In this document: positions 27,750-36,974 of the stretch, one piece after another
How positions within the stretch are numbered: position 1 is the first letter of the stretch
Layout of the letters: every line of letters starts with the position of its first letter
Assembly: GCF_000317515.1 (NCBI RefSeq)
Contig: NC_019738.1
Location: 7,280,001-7,344,000, forward strand
Length of the DNA: 64,000 nucleotides
Source of the DNA: Allocoleopsis franciscana PCC 7113
GTDB lineage: Bacteria; Cyanobacteriota; Cyanobacteriia; Cyanobacteriales; Coleofasciculaceae
Direction of reading: 5' to 3'
Position numbers and translations under genes: made by a program
Notes under the pieces: generated by a model
The model's input: the letters and a program-made list of their open reading frames with translations, nothing else
The model's database searches: none
What the model was told of the DNA's origin: nothing

Positions 27750-28148
27750 TTATCTGCTCTCGATTGGAGCGGCTGGCGATGCCGCGTCCAGCAGTACTTG
27801 CTCGATCGTGTCTAGCAATTCCACGAGGGTAAACGGCTTGGTAATATAAGCATGAGCGCCCAATTCTAGACCCAGGCTCAAGTCCGTTTTGGCGGCTTTG
27901 GCGCTGAGAAAGATGAACGGAATTGACGTTGTCGTCGGTTCAGAGCGTAATCCAGTGAGAACCCCGTAGCCGTCGAGTTCCGGCATTCGGATATCGCACA
28001 AGATCAGATCGGGTCGTTCTTCGTGGGCTACCAACAGACCCATGCGACCATTTTTCGCGGCTAGTGCCTCAAATCCCTCGGCGTCTAGCAATTCCACAAT
28101 ATTTTCTCGGACGCTTTCCTCATCCTCAATGACCAAAATCTTTGTCAT
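27750..28148 (-). CDS. Single-domain response regulator
   Basis: 132 residues from ATG 28148, chosen because a GGAGAAAACGA leader precedes it and the receiver fold starts at once (MTKILVIEDEE); a longer in-frame reading to 28301 adds only non-family sequence. Phospho-acceptor D52 is in LILCDIRMPELDG, the conserved Thr/Ser in FIFLSAKA and the Lys in ITKPFT. There is no output domain, so it probably relays phosphate within the downstream kinase cluster (CheY/PatA-like). It is the first gene of the four. Confidence 0.9.
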   Translation of the reverse strand: MTKILVIEDEESVRENIVELLDAEGFEALAAKNGRMGLLVAHEERPDLILCDIRMPELDGYGVLTGLRSEPTTTSIPFIFLSAKAAKTDLSLGLELGAHAYITKPFTLVELLDTIEQVLLDAASPAAPIESR

Positions 28149-28448
28149 TCGTTTTCTCCATTGGTCGTTAGTCGTGTGATTGTCCGTTGGAAGCGAAATA
28201 TCCTGCCTACACTCACTCGCTCTATTCCGGCAATTTCGTAAGGTGTGAACGGCAATAGCCCTCTGATTATGAGTTGCTTCTCGTAAATTAAATTGTTGCA
28301 TAGGTACGTATTACAATCCCTCGTGGAAATTACGGGGGTATGTGCTTTTCTTCCTGACGAGTTCTCAGTAAATTTACGCTTGTATTTAGTCGCGATTTGT
28401 CGCTCTATGGCTATGGCAGGCGAGAAAGCTCAAACTTTTGCAAAAAAA

Positions 28449-29720
28449 ATGAAAACTTTTGGGTTCCGTATATCCCCATGGTTCGCGTTGGGGATTTGCC
28501 TATTGATCTTGGGAGGATGTCAGCTACAGGGGCGTCCGGATGATCCGGGTAGAATTCACCTAACGTTATGGCAGGGGGTAAACCCTCCTCATAATCGTAA
28601 TGTTTTAGAGGAGTTAGTTGCTCAATTTAATCGTCAGCATCCCAATATTCAGGTGACATCGCTGTACGTGGGGCAAGAAGACCAGCAGACACCCAAAGTT
28701 TTAGCCAGTGTTGTTGGCAATGTTCCTCCTGATATGTTGTGGTTTAACCCCACCCTGACGGGACAGTTGGTGGAATTGAATGCCATTCGTCCTCTCGATG
28801 ATCTATTGGCAACTTCATCTGTCAAGGGCGAAATTGATCCAGCCTTGTTTGAATCTATGGAGTTTTTGGGTCATATCTGGTCGGTGCCGTTTGGGACAAA
28901 TAATGCGGGAATTTTTTATCGTCCCTCTTTGTTGAAGGCCGCAGGGATTACCCAACTACCCAAGACTTGGCAGGAGTTGCGGCAAGTCGCGAAAAAACTC
29001 ACTGGCGATTTTGATGGTGATGGTCGAGTGGATCGGCATGGGATACTTTTGCCTTTGGGTAAGGGTGAGTGGACGGTATTTATGTGGCTACCATTTATGT
29101 GGAGTGGGGGTGGTGAGTTGAGAGCCGGTGTAAATTTAGTCAATCCAGGAGCGATCGCGGCGCTGCAATTCTGGCAGGATTTAATGAAGGACGGTTCAGC
29201 CCTATTGTCGCTGCCAGAGCGAGGATATGAGATGGATGGCTTCCTTGCAGGTAAGGTCGCGATGCAGTTTTCTGGCCCTTGGACGTTGGGACAGTTACAA
29301 GCAACAGGTGTTGATTTCGGCGTTTTTCCCATGCCATCTGCCGCACGACAGGCGACGGTGATCGGCGGTGAGAATTTATTCTTGTTTAAAACAACTCCTG
29401 AACGGGAACGGGCGGCTTTTACCTTTGCTGAGTATGTGATGGGACAAGAGTTTCAGACTCAGTGGGCGATGAGGACGGGCTATCTGCCTGTCAATCTTAA
29501 GGCACGTCAAAATAAAGCTTATCAAGGCTTTGTGGAGCAGCAACCCATCGTCAAGGTGTTTTTGGAGCAAGCGGAATTTGGGCGATCGCGTCCTATCTTG
29601 AAGGGCTACCCTCGGATTTCTGAGCATTTAGGACGTGCGATCGAGGCTGTACTCTTGGGTAAAACTTCTCCCACGCAGGCACTGGAAAAAGCCCAGCGAC
29701 AGCTAAACCTAATTTTCTGA
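28449..29720 (+). CDS. ABC transporter solute-binding lipoprotein (sugar type)
   Basis: The frame opens at 28293, but the best start is ATG 28449 (ATG 28407 is the alternative). From there MKTFGFRISPWFALGICLLI leads straight to the lipobox LGGC. The roughly 420-residue mature protein is a family 1 (MalE/UgpB-like) binding protein: LTLWQGVNPPHN, ELVAQFNRQHPNIQV, the FGTNNAGIFYRPSLL segment, a DFDGDGRVDRHG Ca-binding-like loop and the PLGKGEWTVFMWLPFMW aromatic region. No permease or ATPase gene is adjacent, so it must work with components elsewhere. The sugar is not predictable. Confidence 0.9.
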   Translation: MKTFGFRISPWFALGICLLILGGCQLQGRPDDPGRIHLTLWQGVNPPHNRNVLEELVAQFNRQHPNIQVTSLYVGQEDQQTPKVLASVVGNVPPDMLWFNPTLTGQLVELNAIRPLDDLLATSSVKGEIDPALFESMEFLGHIWSVPFGTNNAGIFYRPSLLKAAGITQLPKTWQELRQVAKKLTGDFDGDGRVDRHGILLPLGKGEWTVFMWLPFMWSGGGELRAGVNLVNPGAIAALQFWQDLMKDGSALLSLPERGYEMDGFLAGKVAMQFSGPWTLGQLQATGVDFGVFPMPSAARQATVIGGENLFLFKTTPERERAAFTFAEYVMGQEFQTQWAMRTGYLPVNLKARQNKAYQGFVEQQPIVKVFLEQAEFGRSRPILKGYPRISEHLGRAIEAVLLGKTSPTQALEKAQRQLNLIF

Positions 29721-29904
29721 TAAGTCAACACGCGGGTAGTAACGCTGACTTCTACTTGTAAGTTACTAGGATTAGGCGCTCAAGCCTGTGCTAATGACAG
29801 ATGCCAAATTTTCCTTTCCGACTACAAGAATCGTTATTTTGTTGCCGAGTATACAGAGTGACCAGGAAAAAATCTAACTTTCGACATATAACGAAGGATA
29901 GGTA

Positions 29905-29922
29905 GTAATACGTATGTATTAC
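29905..29922. promoter_or_regulatory. Dyad upstream of small gene
   Basis: GTAATAC-GTAT-GTATTAC, perfect 7-bp arms, 58-75 bases before ATG 29980. A plausible operator; the regulator is unknown. Confidence 0.4.
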
Positions 29923-29979
29923 GGTCATAAAGGTAGATAAAGATACCTATACAATACTAACCTTTAAGATCTTGTGTTC

Positions 29980-30252
29980 ATGAGTTCACCTTGGCAAAAT
30001 CCGCTCCCCGTAGGAGAAAAGGCAAAAAATCGAGTTGTGGTCTACTTTCACAGCGATTTATGGATTCCGATGACCTGTTTTTGCTTGAATGAGGCGATCT
30101 CGCTTTACCGTAAGGCAATGCGGCATGACAAAGAACTGTTCGTCTTTCCTCTAGGCTTAGAGTTAGAAACTCAAAATATTCTTTCTCATGAATTGTCAGA
30201 CTTACCGGGTGAGTTCGCGGTTCCCGATCAAGAACCCAACCTGGCAGCTTAA
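29980..30252 (+). CDS. Small hypothetical protein (90 aa)
   Basis: A 90-residue protein starting at ATG 29980 (a GTG two codons earlier is possible). It holds a hydrophobic/aromatic core (VVVYFHSDLWIPMTCFCLNE) with two Cys and an acidic C-terminus. A frame on the other strand overlaps it, but this one has better residue composition and a dyad-bearing leader. I cannot assign a function. Confidence 0.55.
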   Translation: MSSPWQNPLPVGEKAKNRVVVYFHSDLWIPMTCFCLNEAISLYRKAMRHDKELFVFPLGLELETQNILSHELSDLPGEFAVPDQEPNLAA

Positions 30253-30330
30253 GAAATAGCCCAATCAGAGGTTCATCTACTATCATTTTGTATTTTGAAT
30301 CAAACTCTATTGGGCTAAAACCACTATCTA

Positions 30331-31371
30331 TCAAATTCTAGAGGCACAAATAGCCGCGCCAATTAACCCAACTTGGGGGTTCAATACGACATGGACTGAC
30401 ACCTTTTCGAGTAAAGGACTTACCCGACCTTTTTGACCAAATGCCCGCAAGAAATTACCCTCTTGAATCAAAGGTAAGATTTTGGCTGCAATGCCTCCAG
30501 CTACATACAGACCCCCATAGGGCAGCAGTTTCAAGGCAAGATTACCCGCCTCAGCACCGTAAGCGTCAACAAACATTTGTAACGTTTGCTCACAGAGGCG
30601 ATCGCGCTTTTCTAAAGCCGCTTGAGCGATTACGGCGGCGGGGTCTACACTTTTCTCCGTGCGCCCTGTCTCCCGTTCCCAGGTTCTAACCATCTCCCCA
30701 ATTTCTGGCGATTCTTGGGCTACCTGACGGTCTCTGAGAAACTGGTAAAGTGCAACTACCCCTTGACCGGACACCACTCGCTCAACGGAAATACGCTGAA
30801 TATCATACTTATCCCGTAAGTATTGCAAGAGCTGAAATTCTAGCTCATTGCGGGGAGCAAAGTCAGCATGACCGCCTTCGGAAGCAAAGACTTGATAACC
30901 TCCTGCCTGCTGGAGCAAAAATCCCTCTCCTAAACCGGTACCTGCACCAATCACTGCAATAGGTGCATCGACTTGAGGGGTTGCCGCTTGTAGCGTGTAC
31001 AGGTCTTTGTCTTTTAAGCCGAGGATACCGTAACCCACCGCCGCAAAATCATTAATTAAGTGGATTTTGGCAATGTCGAGTTCTTGTTCTAAACGTCTAG
31101 CGTCCAAGAACCAAGCCAGGTTAGTCAGGACACAGGTATCGTTCACCACAGGGCCTGCGATCCCAAAACAAGCTTTTTCCGGGCGAAGGCTCATACCCAA
31201 CTGTTGCTTCGCTGCCAACAAGAACTGTTGCACGATGGGCACTAAGTCGGGAAAGTCGCGGCTGAGATAACGCGACTCGTGAAGAGTTTGCCAGGATGAC
31301 CCTGGGGACTCCTCTACCAAACGCAGAATCGTTTTAGTCCCACCGATATCTCCTGCCAATAGTAATGTCAT
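30331..31371 (-). CDS. glk: Glucokinase
   Basis: 346 residues of the bacterial glucokinase (ROK-unrelated) family, phosphorylating glucose to glucose 6-phosphate with ATP. The phosphate-binding start is LLLAGDIGGTKTILRL, the sugar-binding Asp lies in LINDFAAVGYG, and the adenosine segment is VIGAGTGLGEGFL. A GYQVFASEGGHADFAP segment carries the typical EGGH motif. The length matches cyanobacterial homologues. It follows the histidine phosphatase gene on the same strand with a hairpin in between. Confidence 0.96.
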   Translation of the reverse strand: MTLLLAGDIGGTKTILRLVEESPGSSWQTLHESRYLSRDFPDLVPIVQQFLLAAKQQLGMSLRPEKACFGIAGPVVNDTCVLTNLAWFLDARRLEQELDIAKIHLINDFAAVGYGILGLKDKDLYTLQAATPQVDAPIAVIGAGTGLGEGFLLQQAGGYQVFASEGGHADFAPRNELEFQLLQYLRDKYDIQRISVERVVSGQGVVALYQFLRDRQVAQESPEIGEMVRTWERETGRTEKSVDPAAVIAQAALEKRDRLCEQTLQMFVDAYGAEAGNLALKLLPYGGLYVAGGIAAKILPLIQEGNFLRAFGQKGRVSPLLEKVSVHVVLNPQVGLIGAAICASRI

Positions 31372-31465
31372 TTATGGAGATTCTCCCCCTGTGTATCCCT
31401 TACCACAGGCATTTTGCCATGGAACAGAAAATTGTAAAGTCCGCCGCAAGAAAGGTTCATTGACC

Positions 31466-31490
31466 CTCCCCTGCGTCGAACACAGGGGAG
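31466..31490 (-). terminator. Hairpin between phosphatase and glk genes
   Basis: CTCCCCTG and CAGGGGAG make a perfect 8-bp stem with a 9-base loop, between the stop of the histidine phosphatase gene and the start of glk. It could end the phosphatase transcript or attenuate read-through into glk. Confidence 0.5.
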
Positions 31491-31542
31491 CCTAAAAGGA
31501 TGTTTTGCCATGCTCTGTTACTACATTGCTCCACATTTCTCT

Positions 31543-32181
31543 CTAGTGAAATCGGATGACTTGTTCATGGTGACTAAGGTGAGACGTATCACCGTTGAGT
31601 TCCATGACCCATTCTTGTTCTTGGCGCACAAGTTTAACCAAGCAGCACAAAGAGGCTTTCACTTCAGGGGTTCCACCCACGAGTCCCTGCGTACAGCCCA
31701 CCACTGAAGCGCCGTGACCAACCAGTAGGATGTCTTCTGAGAATTCAGCCGTTAAACACTGTACGGTTTGAGCCGTTCGTTGCAGCACCATCTCATTGGT
31801 TTCTGGATAGTGAGCCATCACGCGAGAAGTATAACTGGGATTGATGCGGGGAAAGTGTTCTTGCAGTTCTGCAATAGGCATTCGTTCGGGCACCGTTGAC
31901 ATCCAATCTGGATTGAGCCATTCACTCAAACCGGATTCTAGCTGAATGGGTAAATCCAAGATATTCGCGACTTCATTCGCTGTTTGCACGGTTCGCAAAA
32001 AGGGTGAGGCGAAAATATGCACGATGCCTTCCCCAACAAGGCGTTGACCGAGTTGCTTCGCTTGTTCAATGCCGTCCTCAGAAAGAGGGGGATCGTAACG
32101 TCGCTTGGCGGTGTTAAACCATTCGGGGTTCACAAAGTCCAGGCGGTTTCCGTGTCTGGCGATCCAGATAGTTTGGGTCAT
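31543..32181 (-). CDS. Histidine phosphatase family protein
   Basis: 212 residues with the phosphoglycerate-mutase-like catalytic start IWIARHGNRLDF (phospho-accepting His in RHG), the second Arg region ASPFLRTVQTA, the Glu in GLSEWL and the late catalytic His in LLVGHGASVVG. Members dephosphorylate many small molecules or proteins, so the substrate cannot be told. No signal peptide, so it is cytoplasmic. It lies upstream of glk on the same strand; a role in sugar phosphate handling is only a guess. Confidence 0.88.
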   Translation of the reverse strand: MTQTIWIARHGNRLDFVNPEWFNTAKRRYDPPLSEDGIEQAKQLGQRLVGEGIVHIFASPFLRTVQTANEVANILDLPIQLESGLSEWLNPDWMSTVPERMPIAELQEHFPRINPSYTSRVMAHYPETNEMVLQRTAQTVQCLTAEFSEDILLVGHGASVVGCTQGLVGGTPEVKASLCCLVKLVRQEQEWVMELNGDTSHLSHHEQVIRFH

Positions 32182-32648
32182 GCACTTAGGCTCTATACTG
32201 CGGAGACGGAGATATTAAGATTAGGGTCACGCTTGTCAGCTTTCTCTCATTTTGTTTTCCAGGATGCAATCTTTTGCAGCCTGCCTGGGTACGCTTATAC
32301 AAACCCTGGTCTTCCTAAAACAGTACTATTGGGCTGATTTAATATAGATCTTCTCTTTTTGTTAATAAATGTTACAATAATTAAGGTTGTACGGCTCAAT
32401 CAAAAACTTTTATGACAAAGCTCATGCAGGGAAAGGCGGAAACTGATGTGCTCGCCTTACCAGCAGATTGGTTGTACCGAAAGCAGGCTGGCTATAATGC
32501 TTGTCATGTTCTCCTCGGCAAGCCGTAACCAATCATGAAACATAAATTAATTTTTTCTCATAGAGATAAAGTTCACCAGTGCCTTTGGTGAACCGAGCCT
32601 CAAAATCAACCTGTTTACATTACATCCATTTATACTAGATCGAGCTCT
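32182..32648. other. Long leader region of the sigma factor gene
   Basis: 467 bases between the divergent phosphatase gene and the sigma gene. An AT-rich stretch with a possible TACAAT -10 box lies at about 32376-32381. A 38-codon frame (32412-32528, MTKLMQGKAE...) follows it but has no clear ribosome binding site. The length suggests regulated expression of the sigma gene; nothing more can be assigned. Confidence 0.35.
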
Positions 32649-33608
32649 ATGAAAACTGCTCAAACCTCTACAGACCTAGTTCGTACTTACCTGCGAGAAA
32701 TTGGGCGCGTACCGTTACTGACCCATGAGCAGGAAATTCTTTATGGAAAGCAGGTGCAGCGGTTAACAGCCTTGCAAGACATGAAAGAATCTCTATGGCA
32801 AGAGCTTGGTCATGAGCCAACCCTTGAAGAATGGGCAACAGCCGCTGAACTTTCGCCTAGCGAGTTAAACTCTCACATTAATGCTGGTGAAATAGCCAAG
32901 CGCAAGATGGTAGAAGCCAATTTGCGCCTAGTGGTTTCAGTGGCTAAAAAGTACATTAAGCGCAATGTAGACCTACTGGACTTGATTCAGGAAGGAACGA
33001 TTGGGATGCAGCGAGGTGTGGAAAAATTTGACCCTACCAAGGGTTATCGGTTTTCCACCTATGCTTATTGGTGGATTCGGCAGGCAATCACCAGAGCGAT
33101 CGCGGAAAAAGGTCGCACAATCCGACTACCAATCCATATTACTGAGAAACTCAACAAAATCAAAAAGGCTCAGCGCTATCTAGCACAAAATCTGGGACGA
33201 GCCGCGACTGTCGGTGAGTTAGCCCAAGAATTGGATTTGACCCCCAAACAAGTGCGAGAGTATTTGGAACGGGCACGTCAACCCCTCTCCTTGGATCTGC
33301 GCGTCGGTGATAATCAAGATACAGAATTGGTCGAGTTGCTGGAAGACACGGGTCCCTCGCCAGAAGATTTTGTGACTCATTCCGCGATGCAAGTGGACTT
33401 AGAGAAGCTGATGGCGGATTTAACGGCTCAGCAACGGGAAGTACTGGCACTCCGGTTTGGTTTAGAAGATGGGCAACCCATGACTTTAGCCAAAATTGGC
33501 GATCGCCTGAATATCAGCCGGGAGCGAGTCCGACAAATCGAACGGGAAGCACTCTCAAAACTTCGCAAGCGCAAAGGGGATATACGAGAGTATATCGCGG
33601 CTAGCTAG
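32649..33608 (+). CDS. Group 2 RNA polymerase sigma factor (sigma-70 family)
   Basis: 319 residues. Region 1.2 is present ([20 protein letters not shown]). Region 2 is canonical ([26 protein letters not shown], then [21 protein letters not shown]). Region 3 runs through [16 protein letters not shown], and region 4 ends with [23 protein letters not shown] (the -35-binding helix). The long region 1.1 of the primary sigma is lacking, so this is a non-essential group 2 factor like cyanobacterial SigB/SigD, which act in light, nitrogen and stress responses. I cannot name the subtype. The long leader hints at control. Confidence 0.95.
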   Translation: MKTAQTSTDLVRTYLREIGRVPLLTHEQEILYGKQVQRLTALQDMKESLWQELGHEPTLEEWATAAELSPSELNSHINAGEIAKRKMVEANLRLVVSVAKKYIKRNVDLLDLIQEGTIGMQRGVEKFDPTKGYRFSTYAYWWIRQAITRAIAEKGRTIRLPIHITEKLNKIKKAQRYLAQNLGRAATVGELAQELDLTPKQVREYLERARQPLSLDLRVGDNQDTELVELLEDTGPSPEDFVTHSAMQVDLEKLMADLTAQQREVLALRFGLEDGQPMTLAKIGDRLNISRERVRQIEREALSKLRKRKGDIREYIAAS

Positions 33609-33610
33609 CA

Positions 33611-33630
33611 GGTTGAAGGTTGAAGGTTGG
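33611..33630. repeat. Short tandem heptamer repeat
   Basis: GGTTGAA twice, then GGTTGG, directly after the sigma factor stop. A cyanobacterial STRR-type sequence. Confidence 0.6.
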
Positions 33631-33841
33631 AACCCTAAAAACTTAACCTTACAACTTTACCTGTAACCTGTAACCCCAACAGGTAAAAGAATCCGATGTA
33701 TCTGGTTCGGTTCCACCCACTGTGTTATTGGTTCGCTCTTGTTACATTAATTGACACAGACATACAAAGTAGAGATAAAAGTAACAACTCGTTTCTCCCG
33801 GAGTGGAAACAGGAGAGCGAACAATTTCTAGGAGGTACAAC

Positions 33842-34186
33842 GTGAAAAATACATCTAACCAGGGTTCAGAGTTTTTTGAAAGTGAGGCTAACGCCAACTT
33901 ACTCTGGGAATATGTGCAGTCAATGAGTCCAGAAACGATTGCTCATCTTTCTAAGCCCATGTCTCCAGAAGTCTTTCAGGTAATGGAGCGAAATATTGTA
34001 GGAATGATGGGAAACCTACCCTCAGAACACTTTAGTGTAACGATCAATACCAGCCGTGAAAATTTAGGGCGTCTCCTCGCTTCAGCCATGATGAGTGGAT
34101 ATTTCCTGCGTAACGCTGAACAGCGCATGGTTTTTGAAAAGTCTTTGCACATGCTGGAAGCTCATCCTTCAGATTCTGCTCAATAA
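33842..34186 (+). CDS. DUF760 family protein
   Basis: The start is taken at GTG 33842 because AGGAGG stands at 33830-33835, the right distance before it; the longer in-frame reading from 33803 lacks such a site. The 114 residues include ANANLLWEYVQSMSPETIAHL, a helix around VMERNIVGMMGNLP, and the FSVTINTSRENLGRLLASAMMSG core typical of DUF760, a domain of cyanobacteria and plastids with no proven biochemical role. No membrane segment. It is followed 55 bases later by mutY. Confidence 0.85.
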   Translation: MKNTSNQGSEFFESEANANLLWEYVQSMSPETIAHLSKPMSPEVFQVMERNIVGMMGNLPSEHFSVTINTSRENLGRLLASAMMSGYFLRNAEQRMVFEKSLHMLEAHPSDSAQ

Positions 34187-34241
34187 GTGGGTGGGTGAGT
34201 TAGTATTTAATACTTCCATAAGTTTCAAGGAATCACGGTAA

Positions 34242-35405
34242 GTGCAACAACAGCGAACACCGACAGGGTCAAGTTCTGATCTGTCGGTTTCGATTATGGA
34301 GGAGAAAGAACAATTAAAACTCCCAAATCCAGGTTCTTGCGGAGTGCATTTAAAGAGGCAATTGCTCCTGAGTTGGTATGCACAATCGGGTAGAGACTTA
34401 CCTTGGCGGCGCTGTCGCGATCCTTATCAGATTTGGGTGTCTGAGATTATGCTTCAGCAAACCCAAGTTAAAACCGTTATCCCGTATTATCACCGTTGGT
34501 TGGAGCAATTTCCCAGCCTTGAATCACTGACAGTGGCTAACTTACAACAAGTACTGAAAGCTTGGGAAGGATTAGGATATTACAGCCGTGCGCGTAATTT
34601 ACATCGGGCGGCACAAAAAATTGTGCAAGAATACGGTGGTGTCTTTCCCAGACAGCTACAAGAGGTCTTGGCTTTACCTGGAATTGGCCCAACAACAGCC
34701 GGTGGAATTCTCAGCGCGGCATTTAATCAGCCCGTAGCGATTCTGGATGGTAATGTTAAACGAGTTCTGACGCGCTTAGTGGCTTTATCTGTACCACCGG
34801 CTAAAGCGATGAAACAGCTATGGCAAATTTCTGAAGCCTTGCTGGATAAAGAACATCCCAGAGACTTCAATCAAGCGCTGATGGATTTGGGGGCAACCGT
34901 CTGCACACCGAAAAACCCTAATTGCACAAGTTGCCCTTGGAAAGACTCATGTCAGGCATACAATTTAGGTATTCAATCCCAGTTACCCATGCGTGAACTT
35001 TCTTCTCCTTTGCCCCACAAAACGATTGGTGTTGCCGTAATTTGGAACGAACAAGGGCATATTTTAATTGACCGCCGACGCCCTGAGGGACTGTTGGGAG
35101 GTTTGTGGGAGTTTCCCGGTGGCAAGATTGAGCCAGGTGAAACAATTGAAGAATGTATTAAACGGGAAATTCAGGAAGAACTGAACATTGAGATTGAGGT
35201 GGGCGATCGCTTAATTACGATCAATCACGCCTACAGCCACTTTAGCATTACCCTCAACGTGCATCATTGCCGTCACCTTTCCGGGATTCCCCAACCCGTT
35301 GAATGTGATGAAATTCGCTGGGTGACGTTAGAGGAAATTGATCAATTTCCTTTTCCAAAAGCCAACATTCAGATTATCGCTGCTCTACGGCAAAATGCTG
35401 AATGA
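34242..35405 (+). CDS. mutY: Adenine DNA glycosylase MutY
   Basis: 387 residues. MutY removes adenine mispaired with 8-oxoguanine. The helix-hairpin-helix glycosylase domain has the catalytic Glu in EIMLQQTQV, GLGYYSRARNL, the hairpin ALPGIGPTTAGGI and the Asp in ILDGNVKRV. A [4Fe-4S] loop follows with the spacing C-x6-C-x2-C-x5-C (CTPKNPNCTSCPWKDSC). The C-terminal NUDIX-like domain that reads 8-oxoG has GGLWEFPGGKIEPGET and EEL. The GTG start at 34242 adds a 30-residue low-complexity leader; an internal ATG at codon 19 is possible. It follows the DUF760 gene closely. Confidence 0.96.
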   Translation: MQQQRTPTGSSSDLSVSIMEEKEQLKLPNPGSCGVHLKRQLLLSWYAQSGRDLPWRRCRDPYQIWVSEIMLQQTQVKTVIPYYHRWLEQFPSLESLTVANLQQVLKAWEGLGYYSRARNLHRAAQKIVQEYGGVFPRQLQEVLALPGIGPTTAGGILSAAFNQPVAILDGNVKRVLTRLVALSVPPAKAMKQLWQISEALLDKEHPRDFNQALMDLGATVCTPKNPNCTSCPWKDSCQAYNLGIQSQLPMRELSSPLPHKTIGVAVIWNEQGHILIDRRRPEGLLGGLWEFPGGKIEPGETIEECIKREIQEELNIEIEVGDRLITINHAYSHFSITLNVHHCRHLSGIPQPVECDEIRWVTLEEIDQFPFPKANIQIIAALRQNAE

Positions 35406-35484
35406 ATCACTAAAACTGATCGCCTCTAGAGGTGGTTGACTTTATTGAAAAAAGGCACAAGGTTTTAGGTTTTCAGAGTGTGCT

Positions 35485-36705
35485 TTATAAATAAATCGGT
35501 AAGGTGAAGTGAAAGCAGCCTCCACCTTTGGGAGCGCATTCTACCCAAATCCGACCGTAATGGGCACGAATCACTTTTTGACAGAGGGATAAACCCAAAC
35601 CATATCCTTCTTTGGCTTCGTCTCGTTTGAGACGAAAGTGGCCTTCAAAAATGCGATCGCGATTTTCTTCTGGAATACCAGGGCCATTATCGCAAACACT
35701 CACTTGAATTTTTTGAGTGGTTCGGTGCAGGATGGAAACTTGTATTTTGCCGTCAACAGGTGTGTACTTGTTGGCATTATCCAGCAAATTCACCAGTACC
35801 TGTCGTACCAACTCTTCATCTGCATAGACACAGGGCAAATCTTGTGGGATGTCGGTTTCCACCTGTTGAGACTTAAGCTGAAACTGCTCTTTCATCTGAG
35901 CCAAAACATCCTCACACAGTGTTCCCATTTGCAGCTTTTTAGGCCGGGGATTGAATTCAGAGCTGTTTCCCCTTGCCGATTCAAGCAGATCCGTAATCAT
36001 CCGCTCCATGCTGCGAAATTGACTACGAGCTTGCTTAAGCAGACGCGCTTTTAGGGCAGGTGTCAACTCAGTGGTACAACCTTCTTTGGGTTTATGCTCT
36101 AATTCCAGGGTTTCCATAGCAATGGAGGCTGCCGTTAAAGGACTCCGCAGGTCATGTGCCAACATGGATATCACATGCTCTTTAAAACGTAGCTGTTCCA
36201 GGAGTTCTTCTTTTTCTTGTTTTAGGCGAAAGATTTCGTCAGAAAGTCTAATTAGCTCGATCGAAGAGGTAATGGAACTGGGTGCTGCTGGCACTCTCTG
36301 TAAGGCGTTCGATGAGCTATGAGATGACGGTAGAGCAACAGCTTGGGCCATCGTCGATTGATGTTCCTCGACAGAACGCTGCCATCGAGGCCACCAGTTT
36401 TTGAGTTGAGCAACTAAATTACTGCCCGCAAGGGTTTGCCTGGGTTTGGGATGAACCTTAATCAGCGCTGGGGTTGCCACAAGCTTATAGTGTTCAGCCA
36501 AGTAAGGCTGTTCTCCAACATCCACCACCTTGAGTTCAAAAGGATAGTCTTCCCTCAAGGTTTTGAGATAACTCTGGATTCGCTGGATATGTTTTCGAGA
36601 ACTGATCTGGTGATCCACAAACAGCAGTAACTGTAGTGGTTCTTCCGAATCGACATACTTTTCAAGAGCTGCCTGCATGCAATTGGGTGTTAGCACGTGG
36701 GACAA
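35485..36705 (-). CDS. sasA: Circadian adaptive sensor histidine kinase SasA
   Basis: 406 residues. The N-terminal 100 residues form a KaiB/thioredoxin-like domain (LQLLLFVDHQISSRKHIQRI, then FELKVVDVGEQPYLAE and KLVATPALIKV) that binds the KaiC ring. After a Ser/Gln linker comes a HisKA domain with the phospho-accepting His in MLAHDLRSPLTAA, then the HATPase domain (N-box NLLDNANKYTP, G-boxes VCDNGPGIP and GYGLGLSLCQ). SasA relays the KaiC clock state to the regulator RpaA. No kai or rpaA gene lies in the window, as is usual. It is divergent from the GH57 gene, so a clock-linked promoter region between them is conceivable. Confidence 0.95.
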   Translation of the reverse strand: MSHVLTPNCMQAALEKYVDSEEPLQLLLFVDHQISSRKHIQRIQSYLKTLREDYPFELKVVDVGEQPYLAEHYKLVATPALIKVHPKPRQTLAGSNLVAQLKNWWPRWQRSVEEHQSTMAQAVALPSSHSSSNALQRVPAAPSSITSSIELIRLSDEIFRLKQEKEELLEQLRFKEHVISMLAHDLRSPLTAASIAMETLELEHKPKEGCTTELTPALKARLLKQARSQFRSMERMITDLLESARGNSSEFNPRPKKLQMGTLCEDVLAQMKEQFQLKSQQVETDIPQDLPCVYADEELVRQVLVNLLDNANKYTPVDGKIQVSILHRTTQKIQVSVCDNGPGIPEENRDRIFEGHFRLKRDEAKEGYGLGLSLCQKVIRAHYGRIWVECAPKGGGCFHFTLPIYL

Positions 36706-36974
36706 ACAGGTAATACTTTGACAAAAGGCTAAGAGCGACTATACGTGGTCTGGAGGTTTGATCTTCCTTACAATTTAATATCTATTTTAGATTTTCGGCA
36801 CTACTTACACTAACTAAGGTTAAATTTGATACCGAGTGGAAACTTCCTATACATAACCCGCTCCTCTGTTGGGTTCTCTCCATCCCTTTCGTCCTAAAAT
36901 CTTAACAGACTGTAAAATCTTCCTCCGATTAGGTCAGTTTTCGTTATTCATTGATACACGTCTCCTAATTCACT

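Noticed and set aside
29978-30334. 118-codon minus-strand frame after glk
   Set aside because: It overlaps the more convincing plus-strand 90-residue gene and the glk end, and its protein composition (no clear core) looks like an antisense shadow.
32412-32528. 38-codon frame upstream of the sigma gene as a leader peptide
   Set aside because: There is an ATG and a clean stop, but no ribosome binding site and no regulatory codon pattern; left as a note in the intergenic entry.
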